DNA from: Cupriavidus sp. 2SB
GTDB lineage: Bacteria; Pseudomonadota; Gammaproteobacteria; Burkholderiales; Burkholderiaceae
Direction of reading: 5' to 3'
Assembly: GCF_005503625.1 (NCBI RefSeq)
Contig: NZ_SCMX01000004.1
Span: 92,510-156,509 of the forward strand
Length of the DNA stretch: 64,000 nucleotides
Below the pieces are notes generated by a model that was given only the letters and a program-made list of their open reading frames with translations, was not told the DNA's origin and did no database searches. Made by a program: the position numbers and the translations under genes. Of this stretch, positions 18,456-27,812 are shown piece after piece; the stretch's first letter is position 1, and every line of letters starts with the position of its first letter.

Positions 18456-18799
18456 GCGCCAACACCCTTCACATCGTCAGCGTACTCAGTGGCGCCGTGG
18501 CCGGCATGGTCTGTTTCGCGCTGGCCATGGACCGCCATTTCGAACGCGTCTATGGGCAACCTCCCGCCGACACCACCATTCGCGGCCTGCGGGTGGCGGC
18601 ATGGACCTGTCTGGCCGCGCTCGCGGTGCCCTGCGTGCAGGGATGGGGCCTGAGCATCGGCGCCATCGTCTGGGTGAGCAGCGTGTCCCTCGGCGCGCTC
18701 GCCGCTACCTCGCTGCTCACGTGGACGCCGCGCCTGGTTCCGCTTACTGGCGCCGTGGCCGCGGCGCTGGGCTGTGGCGGATGGCTGTTAGCCGCCTGA
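18452..18799 (+). CDS. DUF3325 small membrane protein
   Basis: A 115-residue protein with three to four hydrophobic helices (VSVLSGAVAGMVCFALAM, AAWTCLAALAVPCVQGWGL, IVWVSSVSLGALAATSLL, VAAALGCGGWLLAA). It fits DUF3325, the usual third partner of DUF3649 and PepSY proteins in iron-uptake loci. Its ATG overlaps the PepSY stop (ATGA) after a GGAGG site, so the three are translationally coupled. A short triplicated sequence (18811-18848) separates it from macA. Confidence 0.82.
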   Translation: MSANTLHIVSVLSGAVAGMVCFALAMDRHFERVYGQPPADTTIRGLRVAAWTCLAALAVPCVQGWGLSIGAIVWVSSVSLGALAATSLLTWTPRLVPLTGAVAAALGCGGWLLAA

Positions 18800-18810
18800 G
18801 CCTGTTATCC

Positions 18811-18848
18811 GAATTTGCCGCCCGTAATTGCAGCCCGTATTTGCCGCC
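18811..18848. repeat. Three short tandem repeats between DUF3325 and macA
   Basis: Three consecutive 10-14-nt units, AATTTGCCGCCCGT, AATTGCAGCCCGT and ATTTGCCGCC, fill most of the 61-nt gap. They could be a duplicated binding site or a replication-slippage product. No function can be assigned. Confidence 0.6.
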
Positions 18849-18860
18849 TAGCTACCCATC

Positions 18861-20051
18861 ATGCAGAACATCAGAACCTCCCGTAAGACCGTCCGCCTTG
18901 CCTTCGGCGCGGCATTGTTGCTGGCAGCGGCCGGCGCGCTCGCGTGGTGGCAGAACGGCCAACGCACCAGCTACGACACCGCCACCATCGCCAAGGGCAC
19001 CGTCACGCAAAGCGTCACCGCCATCGGCACGCTGCATCCGCTGAGTTATGTCGATGTGGGCGCGCAGGTCTCCGGCCAGATCACGCAACTGCACGTCAAG
19101 GTGGGCGATCAGGTCAAGAAAGGCCAGTTGCTGGCCGAGATCGATCCCAGCGTGCCGCGCGCCACGGTGGATGCAGGCCGCGCCGAGCTTGCAGGACTCA
19201 AGGCACAACTCGCCGAGCAGCAGGCGCTGCACTGGCTGGCCACGCAGCAGGACACGCGCCAGCGCAGCCTGGCCAGCCACGACGCCACACGCGAGGAAGA
19301 CGTGCAGACCGCCACGGCCAACATGCGCGCCACCGCCGCACGCATCGACCGCCTGCGCGCGCAGATCGAGCAGACACAATCCACGCTGAACGGCGACATT
19401 GCGCGGCTGGGCTATACGCGCATCTACGCGCCGATGTCGGGCACGGTGGTCACACTGGAAGCGCGCCTCGGCCAGACGCTCAACGCCACGTACCAGACGC
19501 CCACGCTGCTGCGCGTGGCCGATCTTTCCACGATGACCGTCTGGACCGAAGTGTCCGAAGCCGATGTGCGCCGCGTGCGGCCCGGCATGCGCGCACGCTT
19601 CAACACGCTGGGCGCCAGCACGCGCAAATGGGAAAGCACCGTGCGCCAGGTGTTGCCCGCCCCGCCGCTTACCGCCACACCGGCCGCTTCCACGCAGACC
19701 TCGCAACCCGCCACGCCGGCCAGCAAGGTGGTGCTCTACACGGCCCTCTTCGATGTGGACAATGCCGACGACGCGCTGATGCCGCAGATGACTGCGCAGG
19801 TATCGTTCGTCGTCAACGAAGCGCGCGACGTGCCCGTGGCGCCGATGGTGGCGCTGCGTCCTGTCACCGGCAAGGAAGACACCTTCACCGCGCGCGTCAT
19901 GGATGCCAGCGGACGCACACAGGAGCGCACCGTGCGCGTGGGCGTGCGCGATCGCCTGAACGGGCAGATCATTGATGGCCTGCGCGAAGGCGACAAGGTC
20001 GTGGTACGCGAGCGCCAGCCCGACGACGACATGCCGGGGTTCCGCCTGTGA
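18861..20051 (+). CDS. macA: MacA/PvdR-like periplasmic adaptor of ABC-type tripartite pump
   Basis: A 396-residue membrane-fusion protein. An N-terminal helix ([19 protein letters not shown]) anchors it. A split lipoyl domain follows ([32 protein letters not shown] and YAPMSGTVV). An alpha-hairpin coiled coil lies at about 100-185 and the beta-barrel/membrane-proximal domain after 230. It couples MacB to an outer-membrane channel. The Pseudomonas PvdR protein of this family exports and recycles pyoverdine. It overlaps macB by 4 nt (GTGA), and its position inside an iron locus favours siderophore efflux over macrolide export. Confidence 0.88.
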   Translation: MQNIRTSRKTVRLAFGAALLLAAAGALAWWQNGQRTSYDTATIAKGTVTQSVTAIGTLHPLSYVDVGAQVSGQITQLHVKVGDQVKKGQLLAEIDPSVPRATVDAGRAELAGLKAQLAEQQALHWLATQQDTRQRSLASHDATREEDVQTATANMRATAARIDRLRAQIEQTQSTLNGDIARLGYTRIYAPMSGTVVTLEARLGQTLNATYQTPTLLRVADLSTMTVWTEVSEADVRRVRPGMRARFNTLGASTRKWESTVRQVLPAPPLTATPAASTQTSQPATPASKVVLYTALFDVDNADDALMPQMTAQVSFVVNEARDVPVAPMVALRPVTGKEDTFTARVMDASGRTQERTVRVGVRDRLNGQIIDGLREGDKVVVRERQPDDDMPGFRL

Positions 20052-22039
20052 CCGAATCTGTGACCGATACCGATTCCACGCCCCTGCTGTCGCTGCGCGG
20101 CCTGCGCAAGCACTATGGCGGGCACGATGGCGCGCCGGCCACCGAAGTGCTGCGCGGCGTGTCGCTCGATATCCATGCCGGCGAGTTCGTCGCCATTGTC
20201 GGCAGCTCCGGCTCGGGCAAGTCCACGCTGATGCATCTGCTCGGCGCGCTGGACCGTCCTTCTTCCGGCACATATCAGGTAGCTGGCCGCGATGTGGCTG
20301 CACTCGACGCGGACCAGCTTGCGTGGTTGCGGCGCGAAGCATTCGGCTTCGTGTTCCAGGGCTATCACCTGATCGCAACGGAATCCGCGCGCGAAAACGT
20401 GGAAATTCCCGCGCTCTACGCAGGAACGCCCGCATCCGAACGCGAGACACGCGCCACCGCACTGCTGGCGCGACTGGGACTGGGACAGCGACTCGATCAT
20501 CGTCCGGGCCAGTTGTCCGGCGGGCAGCAGCAACGCGTATCGATTGCTCGCGCGCTGATGAATGGTGGCCGCATCATCCTGGCCGACGAGCCAACGGGCG
20601 CACTCGATTCGCACAGCAGTGCCGAGGTAATGCAGTTGCTCGTGGAACTGGCCGATGCCGGCCACACCGTCATCCTGATCACGCACGACCGCGATATCGC
20701 CGCGCGGGCGCGTCGTGTGATCGAGATCCGCGACGGCGAGATCATTGCGGACTCCGGCCCTGCGCCCGTGGCCGACACCGCCGCACGCGCCGCCGAGGCA
20801 TGGCCGCCGCTGTTTGGTACATCAGGCCAGTCCGATACACGCTTCACCGGTCTGGTTGGCGACCTGCATGAAGCGCTGCGCGCGGCGTGGCGCGTGCTAT
20901 GGATCAACCCGTTCCGCACGGGCCTGACGCTGCTCGGCATCATCATCGGCGTGGCGTCCGTGATCGTGATGCTGGCGGTGGGTAGCGGTTCGCAGTTCCA
21001 GGTCATGAAGAAAATGGCGGTGTTCGGCGCCAACAAGATGTACGTGGCGGCCACACCGGCCACGAGCCGCGACCGCACCGGGCCACTGTCGCTGGCCGAT
21101 GTGGAGACCATGCGCGAGATACCGAATGTCGATATCGCCATGCCGTATCTCGAAGGCTTCGCCATCGCGCGTCGCGGCAATATCGACCATCGCACCGAGG
21201 TGGGCGGCGTGACCACGCAGTTCGAGGCCGCACTTGACTGGCCCCTGGCCGCAGGCGTGTTCTTCGATGACGAAGACGAACGCACACTGGCCAAGGTGGC
21301 AATCATCGGCAAGCGCGTTCGCACAGCGCTCTTCGAAGACGGTACCGATCCGGTAGGCCAGACCATCCTGCTGGACAGCGTGCCCTTCCAGGTCATTGGC
21401 GTGCTGCAGGAGAAAGGCGCGCTGGCCGGCAACGCCGACGAGGACGACCGCGTGGTGGTGCCCTATTCCACGGCCAGCGCGCGCATCTTCGGCACGCCAT
21501 ATCCCACGTGGGTGGCCGTGGCCATTCGCAAGCTCCAGCTTGCCAAGCAGACCGAAGACGCGATCATCGACGCCATGGCCGTGCAGCGCGGCCAGCGCGA
21601 TGTGCGCGTCTACAACCGTGCGGAATCGATCCGCGCCAGCGCGGAGACCGAACGCACGATGACGATGATGCTCGGACTGATCGCCGCGATCTCGCTGCTC
21701 GTTGGCGGCATCGGCGTCATGAACGTGATGCTGATGACGGTGCGCGAACGCACGCGCGAGATTGGCATCCGCATGGCCACCGGTGCGCGCCAGCGCGACA
21801 TCCTGCGCCAGTTCATGACCGAGGCCGTGGTGGTCTCCGTCATCGGTGGCGTGGTCGGCGTGGTGGGCGGCACACTGGTCGGCATCGCGCTACGACTGGC
21901 GGGCATTCCGGCCATCCTTTCCCTGACGGCCATCCTCGGCGCGTTCGGCTGCGCCGTGGCCACGGGACTCCTGTTTGGCTACATGCCGGCCCGCAATGCC
22001 GCACGGTTGGACCCCGTGCAGGCACTCAACAGCGATTGA
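20048..22039 (+). CDS. macB: MacB/PvdT-like ABC transporter (ATPase-permease fusion)
   Basis: A 663-residue half-transporter. The N-terminal ATPase (about 1-235) shows Walker [10 protein letters not shown], signature [15 protein letters not shown] and Walker [12 protein letters not shown]. The C-terminal membrane part has one helix near 285-305, a large periplasmic MacB-PCD domain, and three helices near 540-655 (FtsX fold). The start is a GTG overlapping macA. In the MacB family ATP hydrolysis drives mechanotransmission that pushes substrates from the periplasm through a TolC-type channel. Given the neighbours, an apo-siderophore is the best substrate guess. Confidence 0.92.
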   Translation: MTESVTDTDSTPLLSLRGLRKHYGGHDGAPATEVLRGVSLDIHAGEFVAIVGSSGSGKSTLMHLLGALDRPSSGTYQVAGRDVAALDADQLAWLRREAFGFVFQGYHLIATESARENVEIPALYAGTPASERETRATALLARLGLGQRLDHRPGQLSGGQQQRVSIARALMNGGRIILADEPTGALDSHSSAEVMQLLVELADAGHTVILITHDRDIAARARRVIEIRDGEIIADSGPAPVADTAARAAEAWPPLFGTSGQSDTRFTGLVGDLHEALRAAWRVLWINPFRTGLTLLGIIIGVASVIVMLAVGSGSQFQVMKKMAVFGANKMYVAATPATSRDRTGPLSLADVETMREIPNVDIAMPYLEGFAIARRGNIDHRTEVGGVTTQFEAALDWPLAAGVFFDDEDERTLAKVAIIGKRVRTALFEDGTDPVGQTILLDSVPFQVIGVLQEKGALAGNADEDDRVVVPYSTASARIFGTPYPTWVAVAIRKLQLAKQTEDAIIDAMAVQRGQRDVRVYNRAESIRASAETERTMTMMLGLIAAISLLVGGIGVMNVMLMTVRERTREIGIRMATGARQRDILRQFMTEAVVVSVIGGVVGVVGGTLVGIALRLAGIPAILSLTAILGAFGCAVATGLLFGYMPARNAARLDPVQALNSD

Positions 22040-22045
22040 AGATTG

Positions 22046-23431
22046 ATGATGATGTTCCTGCGCAAGACGGCGGCAATGGCCGCGCTCCTCTCGGCAGTAT
22101 CGGGCTGTGCCACGCAGGCTGCCGATCCTGCTCCGCTACCCGTCACCCTGCCTGACGCCTGGCGCTTTGGTGCGGCAGGCGGACGCGATGCACTCAGCGC
22201 CGCGTGGTGGCAATCGCTCGGCAGCCCTGAACTCGATGGCTTTGTGCAGCAGGCCCTGGCCGATAATCCCGGACTCGCCGCCGCCGAAGCGCGCCTGCGA
22301 CAGGCACGCGCCGGCGTGGTCATCGCTGCCGCGCCGCTCTGGCCGGAACTCAATGCCGAGGCCAGCGCGGGTCGCAACTACTATCGCTCCGATGCCGTGG
22401 GCACCACGTCCAATGATTTCCGGCTGGGGCTGGCGGCCAGCTATGAAGTGGATCTCTGGGGCGGCGTGCGCGCGGGTCGCACTGCCGCGCTGGAAACATG
22501 GCGTGCCAGCGGCTTCGACCGCGACGCCACGCATCTGGCGCTGACCAGTGAAGTGGCACTGGCATGGCTGCAAACCGCGAGCCTGCGCGAACGCGTGGTG
22601 ATCGCCCAGCGTCTGACGGAAAACGCGCAGCGTGTGCTCGGTATCGTCGAAGCGCGCCGCGCTGCAGGACAAGCCACGTTGCTCGAACTCGCGCAGCAGC
22701 GTGGCTTCGTGGCGCGTCAGGCGCGTTCGGAAGCGCTGTTGCGGCAGCGCGCCAACGACAGCCTCGTGGCACTGGCCACGCTGCTGGGCCGTCCCGTCAC
22801 GCAGATCGAGATGCAAACCGCATCGCTGAATGGTCTGCGCGCGCCGCTCGTCTCGCCGGACCTGCCGGTCACCTTGATGGCTCGCCGTCCCGACCTGGCG
22901 GCTGCCGAAGCACGGCTGGCCTCGGCGCAGGCCGATATCGCCGTGGCCCGTGCGCTGATGTTGCCGCGCCTGACATTGACGGCCAGCGCGTCCGGTTCTG
23001 CGGATCGTCCGCGCATGATGTTCGACCAGCCGGCCTACGCTCTCGCCGCTGGCCTGCTCGCGCCGATCTTCAACGCCGGCCGGCTGTCGGCGGGCAAGGA
23101 TCGGGCCGAAGCTCGCCGCGAGGAACTGCTCGCCGATTACCGGGGTGCCATCGTCGCCGCCACGGCCGACGTGGAACTGGCGCTCAATACGATCGACGGG
23201 GTCGCCGCACAGCGCGAGAAGCAGGACGAGGAACTGAGGCAGGCACAGCGCGCGTTCGTGCTGGCCGAGCATCGCTACCGCGCCGGAGCCGAAACCTTGC
23301 TGACGCTGCTCGACACCCAGCGCACGCTGCACGATGCCGAGGATGCCGCTGCAACGTTGCGTCTGTCCGCTCTGCAGGCATCCGTGCTGCTGTACAAGGC
23401 ACTTGGCGGCGGATGGCAGCGTCCGGTCTGA
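22046..23431 (+). CDS. Outer-membrane factor lipoprotein (NodT/OpmQ type)
   Basis: TolC-like channel of 461 residues. The signal peptide ends in a lipobox (LLSAVSGC), so it is lipid-anchored. Two outer-membrane-efflux repeats follow (about 60-250 and 265-455), with typical segments PELNAEASAGRNYY, LGLAASYEVDLWGGVRAG, RRPDLAAAEARLASAQADI and RYRAGAETLLTLLDTQRTL. Several adjacent start codons exist (TTG 22043; ATG 22046, 22049, 22052). It completes a MacA-MacB-OMF pump with only 6 nt after macB, matching PvdR-PvdT-OpmQ in order. Confidence 0.9.
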   Translation: MMMFLRKTAAMAALLSAVSGCATQAADPAPLPVTLPDAWRFGAAGGRDALSAAWWQSLGSPELDGFVQQALADNPGLAAAEARLRQARAGVVIAAAPLWPELNAEASAGRNYYRSDAVGTTSNDFRLGLAASYEVDLWGGVRAGRTAALETWRASGFDRDATHLALTSEVALAWLQTASLRERVVIAQRLTENAQRVLGIVEARRAAGQATLLELAQQRGFVARQARSEALLRQRANDSLVALATLLGRPVTQIEMQTASLNGLRAPLVSPDLPVTLMARRPDLAAAEARLASAQADIAVARALMLPRLTLTASASGSADRPRMMFDQPAYALAAGLLAPIFNAGRLSAGKDRAEARREELLADYRGAIVAATADVELALNTIDGVAAQREKQDEELRQAQRAFVLAEHRYRAGAETLLTLLDTQRTLHDAEDAAATLRLSALQASVLLYKALGGGWQRPV

Positions 23432-23515
23432 AGCAACAAGACAAACATGGCGTCTGTCACCTGCTTACGACACCGGCTGCACGGCGCTTGTGGCATCGGA
23501 ACGATGGAATTAGAA

Positions 23516-23530
23516 TGCAAATAATTCTCA
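23516..23530 (-). promoter_or_regulatory. Candidate Fur box upstream of second ECF sigma gene
   Basis: The minus-strand sequence TGAGAATTATTTGCA matches the 7-1-7 Fur motif TGATAAT-N-ATTATCA at 11 of 14 positions. It lies in a locally AT-rich patch about 40 nt before the sigma gene. This predicts iron repression of the sigma/FecR pair. Confidence 0.65.
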
Positions 23531-23570
23531 ATTACGACAGGCGCCTGACGCCGGTATCGTTACGTGCGCC

Positions 23571-24089
23571 ATGGCCTTGGCTGACCTCAGCGCCCCATCC
23601 GCGGGGCATGCTTTCACATCGATCTACCGCAATCACCACAGCTGGCTGGTGAACATGCTCTGGCGCAAGCTCGGCAATGTGGACAATGCGGCAGATCTCG
23701 CGCAGGACACCTTCGCGCGTCTGCTGCTCGCGAACGATGCCTCGGCGCTGCGCGAACCGCGCGCCTATCTGACTACCGTATCGAGCCGCCTGGCCGCCCA
23801 TCATTTCCGGCGGCTCGCGCTCGAACGTGCCTACCTGGATGCGCTGGCGCTGCAACCGGAAGCCACTGCCCCATCCCCCGAGACCCGTGCGCTGGTCCTC
23901 GAAGCGCTGACCGCCGTGAGTTGCGTGCTCGACCAGTTGCCGGCGCGCACGCGCGACGCCTTCCTGATGTCGCAACTCGATGGCATGACCTATCGCGAAA
24001 TTGCCGAAGTGCTCGACGTCACGGTCAACGTGGTGCAGAAGGCGATGGGCAAGGCATTCGAACACTGCTATCACGCGGTGTACGGTTGA
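23571..24089 (+). CDS. ECF sigma factor, FecI family (second locus)
   Basis: A 172-residue iron-starvation-type sigma factor. Region 2 is seen in FTSIYRNHHSWLVNML and NAADLAQDTFARLL. Region 4 is seen in GMTYREIAEVLDVTVNVVQKAM. It is followed 4 nt later by its FecR partner and then by an STN-domain receptor, the standard FecIRA order. A Fur box precedes it. Predicted targets are the two matching promoter-like sequences at 16491 and 25116. Confidence 0.93.
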   Translation: MALADLSAPSAGHAFTSIYRNHHSWLVNMLWRKLGNVDNAADLAQDTFARLLLANDASALREPRAYLTTVSSRLAAHHFRRLALERAYLDALALQPEATAPSPETRALVLEALTAVSCVLDQLPARTRDAFLMSQLDGMTYREIAEVLDVTVNVVQKAMGKAFEHCYHAVYG

Positions 24090-24093
24090 GCGG

Positions 24094-25086
24094 ATGAACG
24101 CACCCGCCCCCACCGTTATCGCCCAGGCCGCGCACTGGATGGCCGTGCTGCAATCGGGCGAAGCCTCCGCTGACGATGAAGCGGCTTGCGCGCGCTGGCG
24201 CGAAGCCGATCCGTCGCACGAACTTGCCTGGCAACGCATGTCGGGGATGGGAGAACAGCTTCGCAGCGGGCTCCGGCACGTCCCGCCCGCAATGGCGCGC
24301 CAGACACTGGGCGCCGTCAAGAACCAGGCATCGCGCCGTCAGGCCATGAAAGCGTTGGCCGGACTCGGCGCGCTGACGTTGACGGGCGCCGGTGCATGGG
24401 TGGTGGCAGACCCGCTGCCGTTCGGGCAGATGATGGCCGATCACGCCACGCGCGCCGGGGAGCAGCGCACTGTTACCCTGGCCGATGGCACACGCGTCAC
24501 GCTGAATACGGCAACCGCAATCGATGTCCGCTTCAGCGCCACACAACGCCAGCTCGTGCTGCGCGAGGGCGAAATCGAAATCGTCACTGCGCCCGATCCG
24601 CGTGGGCGTCCGTTCGAAGTGGCCACCCGGCTCGGCCGCATCGCGCCGCTTGGCACGCGCTTCACTGTGCGCGATGTCAACCAGGACGCGGGCCAGTCGC
24701 ACGACAATCCCGTGCTGGTGGCCGTGACCGAAGGTGCGGTAGCCATTTCGCCCAAACTCGGCGGCACCACACTGCGCCTGCCAGCCGGTCAGCAGACGCG
24801 CTTCACGGCGACTGCCGTGGAGCCTCCGGCAGCGTTCGATCCCGCCAACGCCGCATGGCTCGACGACATGATCGTCGCCAGCGACATGCCATTGCCGCGC
24901 TTTATCGCCGAACTGGGACGCTATCGCCGTGGCATCTTGCGCTGCGATCCCGCGCTGTCCGACCTCACGGTATCGGGCGCGTTTCCGCTGCAGGATACCG
25001 ACGCAGTGCTCGCGCTGCTGCAGGAAGCGTTGCCCGTGCGCACGCGTTCGGTGACGCGGTATTGGGTCACGGTGCTGCCGCGCTAG
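24094..25086 (+). CDS. FecR-type anti-sigma factor (second locus)
   Basis: A 330-residue signal transducer. The start is at MNAPAPTVIAQAAHWM, since upstream codons overlap the sigma gene. The cytoplasmic DUF4880 domain (about 8-60) includes ARWREADPSHELAWQRM. A membrane segment lies at about 88-110 (ALAGLGALTLTGAGAWVVA). The FecR domain is at about 120-225 (GEQRTVTLADGTRVTLNTATA, PLGTRFTV). The C-terminal STN-like part contains ELGRYRRGILRCDPALSDL. It holds the sigma factor until the receptor's STN domain signals ligand loading. Confidence 0.93.
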   Translation: MNAPAPTVIAQAAHWMAVLQSGEASADDEAACARWREADPSHELAWQRMSGMGEQLRSGLRHVPPAMARQTLGAVKNQASRRQAMKALAGLGALTLTGAGAWVVADPLPFGQMMADHATRAGEQRTVTLADGTRVTLNTATAIDVRFSATQRQLVLREGEIEIVTAPDPRGRPFEVATRLGRIAPLGTRFTVRDVNQDAGQSHDNPVLVAVTEGAVAISPKLGGTTLRLPAGQQTRFTATAVEPPAAFDPANAAWLDDMIVASDMPLPRFIAELGRYRRGILRCDPALSDLTVSGAFPLQDTDAVLALLQEALPVRTRSVTRYWVTVLPR

Positions 25087-25115
25087 GCGGCGTTCAAGAA
25101 TTTTTCATTTTCTTC

Positions 25116-25145
25116 GGCAGGTTTCTTCGATTCGCGGGTCAAGTA
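25116..25145 (+). promoter_or_regulatory. Candidate ECF (FecI-type) promoter for receptor gene
   Basis: GGCAGGTTTC and CGCGGGTCAAGTA are at the same spacing as in the element at 16491-16520. It sits in the 123-nt gap between the FecR gene and the receptor, with the -10-like block ending 64 nt before the ATG. The position is where FecI-dependent fecA promoters are found. Confidence 0.68.
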
Positions 25146-25209
25146 CATAGCGACCTCTCTGCGGAGCCACGCAGGTCGCCGACACCCAAACACAGAGGAA
25201 CACTGCACC

Positions 25210-27717
25210 ATGCTTCATCGACTTCCCGGCCACGGATTTGCCCGCAAGCCGATCGTGCGCGCCTTGCAGGCGGCATTGCTGGCCATGCCCGTTGGCGGCG
25301 CGGCGCTCCTGCCCGCCGTGGCAATGGCCCAGGACGCCCAGCCGAGCGCCCGTTCGTACGCCATCGAGGCGGGTCCGCTGGACAAGACGCTGACACGCTT
25401 CGGCCGGGAAGCCGGCATCCTGATCGCTGTCGATCCCGCGCTCACGCAGGGCCTGCAAAGCGGCGGGCTGCAGGGCAGCTATTCCGTCGATGCCGGTTTG
25501 TCCGCGTTGCTGGCTGGACATCGACTGGAGGCCGTGCATGGCGCCAGCGGCGGCTATCGCCTGCGCCGCACGGAAGCCGCAAGCGGTGCCGTGGATGCCA
25601 GTGCGGGTGCGGGGTCCGGCGAAGGTGGCGTGATGCTCGCGCCCGTGACGGTCAGCGCGGCGGGATTACGCGACGGCGTAACCGAGGGCACCGGCTCCTA
25701 CACCAGCGACTATTCCAGCACCGCTACGCGGCTCGGTCTCTCGCCGCGCGAAACGCCGCAGTCCATCAGCATCATCACCAGCCAGCAGATGCAGGACCAG
25801 GGCCTCACGCAACTGGCCGATGTGGTTGCGCAAACGCCCGGCCTGACCATCAACCAGAGCGGCAACCTGGGTTCGGATTCGAGCGCCATTTATTCACGCG
25901 GCTTTGCCGTCGAGAACTATCAGATCGATGGCGTGCCGCAACTGAACAGCAACTACAACTCGCTGTTCCAGTCGGCCGACATGGCCATCTACGATCACGT
26001 GGAAGTGGTGCGCGGCGCCACGGGCCTGATGAACGGCCTGGGCTCGCCCGCCGCTACCATCAACCTCGTACGCAAGAAACCCACGTCGACATTCGAGGCA
26101 TCCGCTTCGGTGGAAGGCGGATCATGGGACTACCGCCGCGCCGAGGCCGACGTCTCCACGCCGCTGAACAAGTCCGGCTCCGTACGCGGCCGATTTGTTG
26201 CCGCGTATCAGGAGAACAACAGCTATATCGAGCGCCTGCACGAACGTCGCGAAATTTTCTATGGCGTAGTGGAAGCCGACCTGACACCGCGCACGCTGGC
26301 CACAGTGGGCTTCTCCTGGCAGAGCTTCGACCTGACCGGCCACGCACGCTCCGGACTGCCGCTGTTCTTTGCCGATGGCGGCACGACCAACTGGGCACGC
26401 TCCAAATCGGCAGCCGCGGACTGGGCTTACTCGTACCGCTCGAACCAGACGTTCTTCGGCTCGCTCGAACATCGCTTCACGAATGGCTGGCGCATCAAGG
26501 GCACGCTGAGCCACGACCGCAACACCTTTGACGAAGTGCTCGGCTACGCAGCCGGCGGCTATCCGGACCGCGCCACGGGCTCCGGTGTCAACCTGTGGGC
26601 ATCGCGCTGGATGGGCAAACCCGAACAGACCTCGCTCGACCTCTACGCCACGGGTCCGTTCCAGTTGTTCGGCCGCACGCATGAACTGGTGGTGGGGACG
26701 ACGCTGGCGCGTACCGTGTTTGCTGCGCCGACCTTCGGCGCGTGGTTCTTCGATGACTGGAGCAGCGCGGTACCGAACATCTATACGTGGAATGGCACGG
26801 ACCCGGCCGCTCCGTACAACCCGCGCCAGGGCACCTATGACTTCTTCGAACAGACGGCCAGCGCCTACGCCACGGCGCGTCTGCGTCCGACCGATTCGCT
26901 GTCGGTGCTGCTGGGTACGCGGATCACTTCGTGGAAGAACGATACGACCCAGTCGTACCTCGACGGCTCGCCGTCGGAAAACAGCAACCGCTCCGAGCGC
27001 GGCAAGATCACGCCGTACGTAGGTATCGTCTACGACTTCAACAAGAACTTCTCCGCATACGCCAGCTATACGAGCATCTTCAAGCCGCAGTCGAACCGCG
27101 ACGTCAACGGCGGCTTCCTCGATCCGCTCGTCGGCAATGGCTACGAAGTCGGCACGAAGGCCAGCTTCTTCGATGGCGCACTGAACGCCAGCGCCGCCGC
27201 GTACCTGGTCAAGCAGGACAACCTGGCCGTGGCATTGCCGGGCGTGCTGGCACCGGACGGCTCGCAAGCCTATTACGGGGCATCGGGCGCCAAGACCAAG
27301 GGCTATGAGTTGGAACTGTCGGGCCGCCTCGCCACCAACTGGCAAGCGTCCGCCGGCTTCACGCGCAACATCTCGTCAGACCGCGACGGCGCACCGCTGA
27401 ACACCACGATTCCGCAAGACTCGTTCAAGCTGTTCACCACCTACCGTATCGCCGCCATCGGCAATGGCCTGACGGTGGGTGGCGGCCTGCGCTGGCAGAG
27501 CAGCATCTACGCCAACAACCAGGGCCCGCAGAAGGTGCGCTTCACGCAAGGCAGCTACTCCATCGTCGACCTGATGGCGCGCTATCCGATCACCAAGAAG
27601 GTGGCCGTCACGCTGAACCTGTACAACCTGTTCGACAAGAACTACTACACCAGCACCGGCTCGGCGTTTTATGGTTCGCCGCGTAGTTTCAGGCTGGGAG
27701 TTGTGGCGAAATATTGA
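25210..27717 (+). CDS. TonB-dependent siderophore receptor with STN domain (FpvA/FecA type)
   Basis: Outer-membrane receptor of 835 residues, close to FpvA in length. The signal peptide is cleaved near AVAMAQ-DA. The STN domain is at about 48-120 (YAIEAGPLDKTLTRFGREAGILIAVD). A TonB-box-like LAPVTVSAAG lies near 140, and the plug is at about 175-290 (RETPQSISIITSQQM, VEVVRGATGLMNGLGSP). A 22-strand-type barrel ends in FRLGVVAKY. TIGR01783-type siderophore receptors share this plan, including the DNLFDKNYY-like motif near the C-terminus (YNLFDKNYY). It completes the FecIRA set and probably recognises the same siderophore handled by the upstream pump. Confidence 0.94.
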   Translation: MLHRLPGHGFARKPIVRALQAALLAMPVGGAALLPAVAMAQDAQPSARSYAIEAGPLDKTLTRFGREAGILIAVDPALTQGLQSGGLQGSYSVDAGLSALLAGHRLEAVHGASGGYRLRRTEAASGAVDASAGAGSGEGGVMLAPVTVSAAGLRDGVTEGTGSYTSDYSSTATRLGLSPRETPQSISIITSQQMQDQGLTQLADVVAQTPGLTINQSGNLGSDSSAIYSRGFAVENYQIDGVPQLNSNYNSLFQSADMAIYDHVEVVRGATGLMNGLGSPAATINLVRKKPTSTFEASASVEGGSWDYRRAEADVSTPLNKSGSVRGRFVAAYQENNSYIERLHERREIFYGVVEADLTPRTLATVGFSWQSFDLTGHARSGLPLFFADGGTTNWARSKSAAADWAYSYRSNQTFFGSLEHRFTNGWRIKGTLSHDRNTFDEVLGYAAGGYPDRATGSGVNLWASRWMGKPEQTSLDLYATGPFQLFGRTHELVVGTTLARTVFAAPTFGAWFFDDWSSAVPNIYTWNGTDPAAPYNPRQGTYDFFEQTASAYATARLRPTDSLSVLLGTRITSWKNDTTQSYLDGSPSENSNRSERGKITPYVGIVYDFNKNFSAYASYTSIFKPQSNRDVNGGFLDPLVGNGYEVGTKASFFDGALNASAAAYLVKQDNLAVALPGVLAPDGSQAYYGASGAKTKGYELELSGRLATNWQASAGFTRNISSDRDGAPLNTTIPQDSFKLFTTYRIAAIGNGLTVGGGLRWQSSIYANNQGPQKVRFTQGSYSIVDLMARYPITKKVAVTLNLYNLFDKNYYTSTGSAFYGSPRSFRLGVVAKY

Positions 27718-27751
27718 TAGCGCGAACCTGCAGGCTTGCCCCCGCTGCAGG

Positions 27752-27790
27752 TTTGCTCCCCTCTCCCATGAAGTGGGAGAGGGGAGCAAA
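27752..27790. repeat. Single-hairpin REP-like palindrome
   Basis: Perfect 17-nt arms (TTTGCTCCCCTCTCCCA and its complement) with a 5-nt loop TGAAG. It lies between convergent stops at 27717 and 27813. It belongs to the same family as the site at 1077 and the outer hairpins of the larger elements. Confidence 0.9.
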
Positions 27791-27812
27791 ACCCCCTCCT
27801 CGCATTACTCAT

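Noticed and set aside
20048..23431. Macrolide resistance pump as the primary call for MacAB-OMF
   Set aside because: The sequences fit the MacAB family in general, but the iron-uptake genes on both sides make siderophore export the more likely role. Drug export is not excluded.
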